From Comamonas sp. (GTDB lineage Bacteria > Pseudomonadota > Gammaproteobacteria > Burkholderiales > Burkholderiaceae_C), in assembly GCA_018384835.1 (NCBI GenBank), contig JAHAYB010000170.1, forward strand, positions 1-6,531: a DNA stretch of 6,531 nucleotides. The letters run 5' to 3'. Under the pieces are notes generated by a model that saw only the letters and a list, made by a program, of their open reading frames with translations, had not been told where the DNA came from and did no database searches. Positions 1 to 5,512 of the stretch are shown here, one piece after another. The translations under genes and the position numbers were made by a program. The first letter of the stretch is position 1, and each line of letters opens with the position of its first letter.

Positions 1-511
1 GCATGAAATCCACTGCGTCATGGGCTTCCTGGGCGGTCATGGCAACGACCACGCCCTTGCCAGCGGCCAGGCCATCGGCCTTAACGACGATAGGAGCACC
101 CAGCTTGTCGATGTAAGCATGAGCCGCCGCCGCATCGGTAAAGGTGTCGTAGGCCGCCGTGGGAATGCCGTGGCGCTGCATAAAGGCTTTGGAGAAGGCT
201 TTAGAGCTTTCCAGTTGCGCAGCGGCCTTGGTAGGGCCAAAAATTTTCAGGCCGTGGGCGCGAAACTCATCGACCACGCCAGCGGCTAAAGGCGCTTCGG
301 GGCCAACCACGGTTAGCCCGACTTTTTCCGCCTGTGCCCATTCGCGCAGGGCGGCAGGCTCGGTAATGGCCAAATTTTCCAGCTTGCCACCAGCCAAGGC
401 CGTGCCACCGTTACCGGGGGCGATATAGACCTTGGTTGCCTTGGGCGACTGCGCCAGCTTCCACGCCAGGGCGTGCTCGCGGCCACCGCCGCCAATGACC
501 AAAATTTTCAT
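1..511 (-). CDS. purD: Phosphoribosylamine-glycine ligase (GAR synthetase), N-terminal 170 residues; 3' end beyond left edge
   Basis: This cytosolic enzyme joins phosphoribosylamine and glycine, using ATP, to make glycinamide ribonucleotide in de novo purine synthesis. The ATG is at 511-509 and 170 codons are visible before the window edge, about 40% of the roughly 425 residues usual for the family. The N-terminal domain shows the hallmark [14 protein letters not shown] (residues 6-19), then PGNGG (32-36) and VVGPEAPL (68-75). The start of the ATP-grasp domain follows, with its nucleotide-binding [10 protein letters not shown] loop at 144-153. The start is secure because the family begins with exactly this [10 protein letters not shown] pattern, yet no purine-rich Shine-Dalgarno sequence precedes it: the upstream 15-20 bases are almost all T. 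It lies 52 bases downstream of yebC with no convincing terminator between, so co-transcription is likely. By my recollection yebC-purD (often followed by hemF) is a common order in Burkholderiales. The visible part is intact. Confidence 0.97.
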   Translation of the reverse strand, partial: MKILVIGGGGREHALAWKLAQSPKATKVYIAPGNGGTALAGGKLENLAITEPAALREWAQAEKVGLTVVGPEAPLAAGVVDEFRAHGLKIFGPTKAAAQLESSKAFSKAFMQRHGIPTAAYDTFTDAAAAHAYIDKLGAPIVVKADGLAAGKGVVVAMTAQEAHDAVDFM

Positions 512-563
512 AATTAAAAAGAAAAAAGGTTGTAGTTGGAGTTTTTCATTCAGGCCAAGGCGC

Positions 564-1283
564 TTACAGCTCGGCGTTGTGATAGACCTCTTGAACGTCG
601 TCCAAGTCTTCCAGCACATCCAGCAGCTTTTGCATACGCTCGGCATCTTCGCCTTCCAGGGCGATATTGTTCTCGGCACGCATGGTGACTTCGGCCAGCT
701 CGGCTACCAGGCCAGCGGCTTCCAGGGCGTTTTTCACGGCCTCGAACTCAGCGGGGGCGGTGAGTACTTCAATCGCGCCATCGTCATCGGTAATGACATC
801 TTCTGCACCGGCTTCCAGCGCCACTTCCATTACCTGGTCTTCGTTGGTGCCGGGGGCAAAAATCAACTGCCCGACATGCTGAAACTGAAAGGCCACAGAG
901 CCTTCTGTGCCCATATTGCCACCGTGCTTGTTGAAGGCGTGGCGCACCTCGGCCACCGTGCGCACACGGTTATCGGTCATGGTATCGACGATGATGGCCG
1001 CGCCGCCAATGCCATAGCCCTCGTAACGAATTTCTTCATAGGTCACGCCTTCGAGGTTGCCGGTGGCTTTGTCAATATTGCGCTTGATGTTGTCCGCCGG
1101 CATATTGGCCGCTTTGGCCTTATCCACGGCCAAACGCAGGCGGGGGTTGGCTTCTAAATCGCCCCCGCCCTGACGGGCTGCCACCATGATTTCACGAATA
1201 ATGCGCGTCCAGATTCGGCCACGTTTTTCATCCTGACGACCTTTGCGGTGCTGGATGTTGGCCCACTTACTATGTCCTGCCAC
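564..1283 (-). CDS. yebC: YebC/PmpR (TACO1) family protein
   Basis: This is a full-length YebC-family protein of 239 residues, within the usual 235-250. It starts with the family signature [18 protein letters not shown] (residues 1-18). The conserved [17 protein letters not shown] segment and the [16 protein letters not shown] segment of the middle domain follow, then [15 protein letters not shown] with [10 protein letters not shown], and an acidic C-terminus ending in [14 protein letters not shown]. The initiation codon is GTG (1283-1281), preceded at 5-nt spacing by a strong AAGGGAG ribosome-binding site. Family members have been described as DNA-binding regulators (PmpR in Pseudomonas quorum sensing). 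More recently they have been described as ribosome-associated factors that relieve translation stalling, notably on proline-rich stretches. Nothing in this sequence decides which role applies here. It is the first gene of a probable yebC-purD operon and is transcribed divergently from the ATPase gene at 1377. Confidence 0.98.
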   Translation of the reverse strand: MAGHSKWANIQHRKGRQDEKRGRIWTRIIREIMVAARQGGGDLEANPRLRLAVDKAKAANMPADNIKRNIDKATGNLEGVTYEEIRYEGYGIGGAAIIVDTMTDNRVRTVAEVRHAFNKHGGNMGTEGSVAFQFQHVGQLIFAPGTNEDQVMEVALEAGAEDVITDDDGAIEVLTAPAEFEAVKNALEAAGLVAELAEVTMRAENNIALEGEDAERMQKLLDVLEDLDDVQEVYHNAEL

Positions 1284-1288
1284 GAAAG

Positions 1289-1295
1289 CTCCCTT
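1289..1295 (-). promoter_or_regulatory. Ribosome-binding site of yebC (AAGGGAG)
   Basis: Read on the minus strand, AAGGGAG sits 5 nt before the GTG at 1283-1281. It decides the non-ATG start: translation from this GTG gives exactly the conserved [11 protein letters not shown] beginning of the family. Confidence 0.8.
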
Positions 1296-1301
1296 AGAGT
1301 C

Positions 1302-1330
1302 TTGGTTTAATCTTGCTAACCGCGTATTCT
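1302..1330 (+). promoter_or_regulatory. Possible sigma-70 promoter for the DUF853 ATPase gene
   Basis: TTGGTT (1302-1307) and TATTCT (1325-1330) are separated by exactly 17 bases, 46 bases before the ATG at 1377. The -35 box matches consensus at 3 of 6 positions and the -10 box at 4 of 6, so this is a weak candidate supported mainly by spacing and position. The minus-strand TAGAAT (1331-1326, 5 of 6 to TATAAT) overlaps the same bases and could be the -10 element for yebC, but I see no good -35 box at the correct distance for it. Confidence 0.35.
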
Positions 1331-1376
1331 ACTTTTTTCTTGTTTTTGCAGAATAACAACCCTAGGAACCCCCACC

Positions 1377-2873
1377 ATGGCCCACGCTTTACGCATTGCC
1401 CAGAACGCCCACACCGAATGCCAACTGCTGTCGCAACTGGCCAACCGCCACGGTTTGATTACCGGCGCAACTGGCACGGGCAAAACGGTCACGCTGCAAA
1501 AAATGGCAGAAAGTCTGTCGCTGGCGGGTGTGCCCGTTTTTATGGCCGATATTAAAGGCGACCTGACCGGCATCAGCCAAAGCGGCAGTGTGGGCGAGAA
1601 GATGGCCTCCATCCTGCAAGAGCGCGGCTTGGAGCTGCCCGAATCGCTGGCCTGCCCCGTGCAGCTTTGGGATGTGTTTGGCAAACAAGGCCACCCGGTA
1701 CGCGCCACCATCTCAGACATGGGGCCGCAGTTGCTGGGGCGTATGCTCAGTTTGAACGACACGCAAATGGGCGTGCTCAACATCGTCTTCAAAGTGGCGG
1801 ACGATAACGGCCTGCTGCTGCTTGATTTCAAAGACCTACGCGCCATGCTGCAATACGTGGGTGAGAACGCCAAGCAATTCACCACCGAGTACGGCAATAT
1901 CGCCGCTGCCAGCGTGGGCGCGATTCAGCGCGGCCTGCTGCAACTGCAAACCCAAGGCGCAGAGCAGTTTTTCGGTGAACCCATGCTCGACATTGACGAC
2001 CTGATGCAAACCGACGCACAAGGCCGTGGCGTGGTCAACATCTTGGCAGCGGACGATTTAATGCAATCGCCACGCCTGTATTCCAGCTTTTTGCTGTGGA
2101 TGCTCTCCGAGTTATTCGAGCGCCTGCCCGAGGTAGGCGACCTGGACAAGCCCAAGCTGGCCTTCTTCTTTGACGAGGCGCACCTGCTGTTCAACGACGC
2201 GCCCAAGGTGCTGGTAGAGCGCATTGAGCTGGTTGTGCGCCTGATTCGCTCCAAGGGCGTGGGCGTGTACTTCGTCACCCAATCGCCCACCGACATCCCC
2301 GATAGCGTGCTGGCACAACTGGGCAACCGCGTGCAGCACGCGCTACGCGCCTTCACGCCCAAAGACCAGAAAGCCGTCAAGGCCACGGCGCAAACCATGC
2401 GTGCCAACCCCGATTTGAATATCGAAGCCGCCATCACCGAGCTAGCCGTAGGCGAAGCACTGGTTAGCTTTCTGGATGCCAAAGGCCGCCCCGGTATTAC
2501 CCAGCGCGCCTATGTTCACCCCCCAGGCAGCCAGATTGGCCCCATCACCGATGCCCAGCGCCAAGCCATCATCAACAACTCCCTGGTTGCCGGGGTGTAC
2601 GAAGAAGCGGTTGACCGCGAATCGGCTTTTGAGATGCTGCGCGACCGCGCCGCACAAACCAGCGCACAAGCGGCCAGCCAAGAAAGTCAAGGAAAAGGCA
2701 GCCTCGCGCAAGAACTGAACGAATTGCTCTTTGGCAGCACCGGTCCTCGTGGCGGCAAGAAGGATGGCCTGGTGCAAAGCGTGGTGAGAACCCAAGCACG
2801 CACCATGCTCAACCGCGCAGCCGGGCAACTGGTGCGTGGGGTGCTGGGGAGTTTGCTGGGGGGCAAGCGCTGA
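1377..2873 (+). CDS. yjgR: DUF853/YjgR-type HerA-FtsK superfamily ATPase
   Basis: This is a predicted cytosolic P-loop ATPase of 498 residues, matching the roughly 500 of E. coli YjgR. The Walker A motif GATGTGKT is at residues 30-37, followed by [11 protein letters not shown], a conserved family stretch. The Walker B segment [12 protein letters not shown] runs from residue 261, with the acidic pair D266-E267. A sensor-like [11 protein letters not shown] stretch starts near 298, and [17 protein letters not shown] (315-331) carries arginines that could act as a finger in a hexamer. An Ala/Gln-rich linker at about 420-440 leads to the conserved basic, Gly-rich tail ending in LLGGKR. The family is often labelled a bipolar DNA helicase by analogy with HerA, but I know of no established cellular role and no nurA-like nuclease partner is adjacent. 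The ATG at 1377 has AGGA at 1364-1367, 9 nt upstream. The gene is intact and is probably transcribed alone, since hairpins follow it. Confidence 0.94.
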   Translation: MAHALRIAQNAHTECQLLSQLANRHGLITGATGTGKTVTLQKMAESLSLAGVPVFMADIKGDLTGISQSGSVGEKMASILQERGLELPESLACPVQLWDVFGKQGHPVRATISDMGPQLLGRMLSLNDTQMGVLNIVFKVADDNGLLLLDFKDLRAMLQYVGENAKQFTTEYGNIAAASVGAIQRGLLQLQTQGAEQFFGEPMLDIDDLMQTDAQGRGVVNILAADDLMQSPRLYSSFLLWMLSELFERLPEVGDLDKPKLAFFFDEAHLLFNDAPKVLVERIELVVRLIRSKGVGVYFVTQSPTDIPDSVLAQLGNRVQHALRAFTPKDQKAVKATAQTMRANPDLNIEAAITELAVGEALVSFLDAKGRPGITQRAYVHPPGSQIGPITDAQRQAIINNSLVAGVYEEAVDRESAFEMLRDRAAQTSAQAASQESQGKGSLAQELNELLFGSTGPRGGKKDGLVQSVVRTQARTMLNRAAGQLVRGVLGSLLGGKR

Positions 2874-2883
2874 AAGCACCACG

Positions 2884-2907
2884 AAGCCCCGTAGAATCGG
2901 GGGCTTT
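2884..2907 (+). terminator. Hairpin, probable weak intrinsic terminator after the DUF853 gene
   Basis: AAGCCCC (2884-2890) and GGGGCTT (2900-2906) form a perfect 7-bp stem around a 9-nt loop, starting 11 bases after the stop codon. The T run after it is short (TTTCCTATCTT), so termination may be partial. Confidence 0.5.
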
Positions 2908-2922
2908 CCTATCTTGGCACCT

Positions 2923-2960
2923 CCCGCCTGCATATTCACCTTGCCGGGCGGGTATTTTTT
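2923..2960 (+). terminator. GC-rich hairpin followed by TATTTTTT, terminator or attenuator before the methyltransferase gene
   Basis: CCCGCC (2923-2928) pairs with GGCGGG (2947-2952). The stem can extend inward by a T-G wobble and a G-C pair, leaving a loop of about 14 nt. It is followed directly by TATTTTTT (2953-2960), the classical shape of a rho-independent terminator. It ends only 13 bases before the next start codon, just ahead of the ribosome-binding site. It could therefore be the main terminator of the DUF853 transcript or a leader attenuator of the methyltransferase operon. Confidence 0.5.
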
Positions 2961-2961
2961 G

Positions 2962-2966
2962 TGGAG
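2962..2966 (+). promoter_or_regulatory. Ribosome-binding site of the methyltransferase gene (TGGAG)
   Basis: TGGAG lies 7 nt before the ATG at 2974 and selects this start over the in-frame upstream candidate at 2836. The upstream candidate would place the N-terminus inside the preceding gene and across both hairpins. Confidence 0.65.
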
Positions 2967-2973
2967 ACCTCCC

Positions 2974-3681
2974 ATGAACCTACCCCTGAACAGCTTGGCC
3001 GACCATAGCGATGCCGCCGCCCACGCCCGCTACAACATGGTGGAGCAGCAAATCCGCCCCTGGAACGTGCATGGCGAGGCTGTTTTAGAGGTGCTGCACA
3101 CCCTGCGCCGCGAAGATTTTGTGCCCGCCCAGCACTACCACAAAGCCTTTATGGATTGTGAAATCCCTCTGCGCGACGAGCCTTTTGCGATTGAGCGCGG
3201 CCTGTGCATGTTGGCTCCTAAAACCGATGCTCGCATTGCCAACGACCTGCATATCCAGCCGCATGAGCGCATTCTGGAAATTGGCACTGGCTCTGGCTAT
3301 ATGGCCGCCCTGCTCTCGCGCCTGGGTAAAGAGGTCTTGAGCCTAGAAATTGACCCCGAACTGGCCGATGCAGCCCGTGAAAACCTGCGCAGCGCCGGTT
3401 GCGACAACGTGCTAGTGCGCGTAGCCGATGGCTTTGCCGACCCGCTGGCCGATGGGCCTTTTGATGTGATTGTGCTCAGTGGCTCCGTGCCCAGCATCCC
3501 CCAAGCGCTGCTAGACAAGCTCAAGGAAGGTGGCCGCTTGGCCGCTATCGTCGGTGACATGCCCGTCATGCGCGTGACCCTCGTCGAGAAAAAGGGCGGC
3601 CAACTGCACACCACCACCCCTTGGGACATCGTTGCGCCGCGCTTGCAAGGCGTTGCCCAGCCCTCGCGTTTTGCGTTTTAA
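2974..3681 (+). CDS. Protein-L-isoaspartate O-methyltransferase-like SAM-dependent methyltransferase
   Basis: The 235-residue product has a class I SAM-binding fold related to Pcm, which repairs isoaspartyl residues by methylating them. N-terminal RYNMVEQQIRPWNV (residues 19-32) and VLHTLRREDFVP resemble this protein group. SAM motif I is LEIGTGSGYMA (101-111). The acidic end of strand 2 is LEIDPEL (124-130), and VADGF (150-154), FDVIVLSG (163-170) and LKEGGRLAAIVGD follow in family order. The odd point is the substrate region. Where E. coli Pcm has GQGQTISQPYMVARM before motif I, this protein reads LRDEPFAIERGLCMLAP (66-82), so the conserved Ser-Gln-Pro is absent. The methyltransferase fold is clear; isoaspartyl repair activity is doubtful. 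It heads a likely operon with the rhodanese (15-nt gap) and TolC genes. By recollection, this subgroup sits next to tolC in other proteobacteria as well. Confidence 0.9.
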   Translation: MNLPLNSLADHSDAAAHARYNMVEQQIRPWNVHGEAVLEVLHTLRREDFVPAQHYHKAFMDCEIPLRDEPFAIERGLCMLAPKTDARIANDLHIQPHERILEIGTGSGYMAALLSRLGKEVLSLEIDPELADAARENLRSAGCDNVLVRVADGFADPLADGPFDVIVLSGSVPSIPQALLDKLKEGGRLAAIVGDMPVMRVTLVEKKGGQLHTTTPWDIVAPRLQGVAQPSRFAF

Positions 3682-3696
3682 GCCAGAGCCGCGCCC

Positions 3697-4077
3697 ATGC
3701 CCGCACCCATGCTGAACCAAATCCGCCCCAACCAGCTTGATGCTTGGCTGGCGCAGCTCCCCCCCGCCACTGCCGCTTCTGACCCCGCCCAGCGCCCCCT
3801 GTTGCTGGATGTGCGCGAAGCCTGGGAAGTGCAGCAAGCCAGCCTCAGCGCCCAAGACCCGCGCTTTGAGCTGCTGCACATCCCCATGATGCAAATCCCC
3901 GCCCACCTGCCCCAACTCAATGCCCAGCGCCCCACACTCTGCCTGTGCCACCACGGCGCACGCAGTATGCAGGTGGCGGCCTACCTGGTGCAGCAAGGCT
4001 TCACCCAGGTGGCCAATATCAGCGGCGGTATTGCGGCTTGGGCGCTCGAATGCGACCCCAGCATTGCCCAGTACTAA
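3697..4077 (+). CDS. Single-domain rhodanese-like sulfurtransferase
   Basis: This is a small (126-residue) single-domain rhodanese. PLLLDVREAWE (residues 34-44) is the standard strand before the catalytic domain's conserved Asp-Val-Arg. The active-site loop is C84-H-H-G-A-R-S90, with the cysteine that would carry the persulfide, and GFTQVANISGGIAAWA is the conserved C-terminal rhodanese segment. All catalytic elements are present, so it should transfer sulfane sulfur; the physiological acceptor is unknown. There is no signal peptide, so it is predicted cytosolic. The start could be ATG 3697 or ATG 3709; neither has a clear ribosome-binding site. With only 15 nt after the methyltransferase stop, translational coupling is likely. 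Its last codons overlap the probable beginning of the TolC gene in another frame. Confidence 0.93.
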   Translation: MPAPMLNQIRPNQLDAWLAQLPPATAASDPAQRPLLLDVREAWEVQQASLSAQDPRFELLHIPMMQIPAHLPQLNAQRPTLCLCHHGARSMQVAAYLVQQGFTQVANISGGIAAWALECDPSIAQY

Positions 4078-5512
4078 ATCCCCTAAAGCCCCAGGCAAAC
4101 CTCAAACACCTGTGCAACCTGTGCAGCAGCCCTCAGCCCACCCCAGTATTTCCAGCATCTCCTCCTTGTTGGCTGCTTGCCTTTGCCTAGTAGCCAGCGC
4201 CTCAGCCCCCGCGCAAAGCCTGCTGGAACTGACAGAGCAAGCCCTGGCGCACGATGCCCAGCAACAATCCCAACACCAGGCCGTAGTCGCTGCCCTGCAG
4301 CGTGTGCGCCAAGCCCGTGCCGGGTTGCTGCCCCAAGTCGGCCTACAAGCAGGCAGCCAGTACAGCGACAGTCGCCTGCACCTGCCTAGCCCCCTGCCCA
4401 ATAGCCACTTACGCGCCCGCCAAGACCACCTGGCCGTACAAGCCAGCCAGCCGCTTTATCGCCCGGTGCTGCGCTTGGCACATGCGCAAAGCCAGCAGGC
4501 ACTAGCCGTTCAGCAAGCCCAGCAGCAAGCCAGCCAGCAAACCCTGCTGCTGCAAACCGCCCAAGCCTACGTCGGGCTACTGCTAGCGCAAGATGGCCTG
4601 CGCGTACAACGCGCCCTAGAGCAAGCCGTGCAAGAGCAGGCCGAACTAGCGCAGCGCAACTTTGCCCTGGGGCTAACCACCATCACCGACAGCCGCGAAG
4701 CCCAGGCGCAACTAGACAGCGTGCGTGCCCAAGCCCTAGCGCTGGAGTACGAACTGCAAAGCCAGCAACTGCTGCTGCAAACCCTGACAGGGCAGCACAG
4801 CCCCATTAAGGCGTGGAGCCTGCCCGATGACGCGCCCCTGCCCCCGCCCGACACCCTGCTACAAGCGCAACAAGACTGGCTCGATAGCTTGGCAGCCCAC
4901 CACCCCCAATTGCAGCAAGCCCAAGCCGCCCTAGAAGCTGCCCGCCTAGAAACACGCAAAGCCCAAGCCGCCCACCGCCCCACGGTGGATTTGCAAGCCA
5001 GCTACGCCCAGCAGCGCAACCCTGACGGCAGCCTAAGCCAGCCGCACAAGCACCACAGCCAAGTTGGCAGCGTGGGCGTGCAACTGCAAGTCCCCCTATT
5101 TGCTGGCTATGCCCTGCAAGCGCGTGAGCAAGAAGCCCTGGCTTTAGAAGAAAAAGCCCACAGCGACTACCTAGATGCCCAGCGCAAACTCAGCCTAGCG
5201 CTGCGCCAAAGCCTGTTGCAACTGCAATCGAGCTGGCAGCAAGCCCAGGCGCTGGATAGTGCCCTGGCCTCTAGCCGCACCGCTTGGCAAGCCAACCAAA
5301 CCGGCTACGCCGTGGGCGTGCGCATCAACGCCGACGTGCTGCAAGCCCAGGCCAACTACCACCGCACCCACTACGCCTGGACGCAGGCACGCTACCAAAA
5401 CCTGCTAGCGCAATTGCAAACCCGCCACGCCGCAGGCCGCCTTAGCTTGCAGGATGTGGCGGGTATTAGCCAGCAGTTGCGGGCTGAGGCTGGGAAGCGT
5501 TTCGATTTTTAA
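4064..5512 (+). CDS. TolC-family outer-membrane channel protein (type I secretion/efflux)
   Basis: This is the trimeric outer-membrane and periplasmic tunnel of a tripartite exporter. Both halves of the internal TolC duplication are visible. GLTTITDSREAQAQLD (from about residue 203) ending in LTG matches E. coli TolC GLVAITDVQNARAQYD. GYAVGVRINADVLQA (from about 414) with ARYQNLLAQLQ matches GYSVGTRTIVDVLDA. A signal peptide is suggested by hydrophobic SLLAACLCLVASASAPA followed by QSLLELTEQAL, the usual mature beginning. The start is uncertain: the only in-frame ATG (3920) would overlap the rhodanese by 158 bases. I chose TTG 4064, which overlaps its stop by 14 bases and puts three lysines in the n-region; GTG 4112 or 4121 are alternatives but leave no positive charge. 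The protein is exceptionally Gln-rich (about 80 of 482 residues by hand count). No inner-membrane pump or adaptor gene is in the window. The stop overlaps that of the convergent gene. Confidence 0.94.
   Translation: MPSTKSPKAPGKPQTPVQPVQQPSAHPSISSISSLLAACLCLVASASAPAQSLLELTEQALAHDAQQQSQHQAVVAALQRVRQARAGLLPQVGLQAGSQYSDSRLHLPSPLPNSHLRARQDHLAVQASQPLYRPVLRLAHAQSQQALAVQQAQQQASQQTLLLQTAQAYVGLLLAQDGLRVQRALEQAVQEQAELAQRNFALGLTTITDSREAQAQLDSVRAQALALEYELQSQQLLLQTLTGQHSPIKAWSLPDDAPLPPPDTLLQAQQDWLDSLAAHHPQLQQAQAALEAARLETRKAQAAHRPTVDLQASYAQQRNPDGSLSQPHKHHSQVGSVGVQLQVPLFAGYALQAREQEALALEEKAHSDYLDAQRKLSLALRQSLLQLQSSWQQAQALDSALASSRTAWQANQTGYAVGVRINADVLQAQANYHRTHYAWTQARYQNLLAQLQTRHAAGRLSLQDVAGISQQLRAEAGKRFDF

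Noticed and set aside
432..1157. Long open frame (241 codons) on the plus strand opposite yebC
   Set aside because: It lies antisense to a clearly conserved yebC gene, has no ribosome-binding site, and its protein resembles no family I know; long antisense frames are expected in GC-rich coding DNA.
2836..2973. In-frame N-terminal extension of the methyltransferase starting at 2836
   Set aside because: It would begin inside the DUF853 gene and translate through two hairpins; the ATG at 2974 has a good ribosome-binding site and fits the family length.
1316..2975. Minus-strand open frames of 177-193 codons opposite the DUF853 gene
   Set aside because: They are codon-structure shadows of the intact ATPase gene, with low-complexity Ser/Arg/Ala-rich products and no recognisable motifs.
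3920..4063. TolC translation starting from ATG 3920
   Set aside because: It would overlap the rhodanese gene by 158 bases, including its active site, and add an unrelated Cys/Trp/Arg-containing stretch before the signal peptide.
3511..4098. Minus-strand open frame (195 codons) opposite the methyltransferase and rhodanese genes
   Set aside because: Both opposite-strand genes have clear catalytic motifs; this frame is a GC-rich shadow without family resemblance.
4166..4185. Lipobox-like LAAC in the TolC signal region, suggesting a NodT/OprM-type lipoprotein
   Set aside because: The hydrophobic segment continues past the cysteine to a normal ASAPA-Q signal-peptidase I site, and the mature start QSLLEL and internal motifs match the non-lipidated TolC branch.
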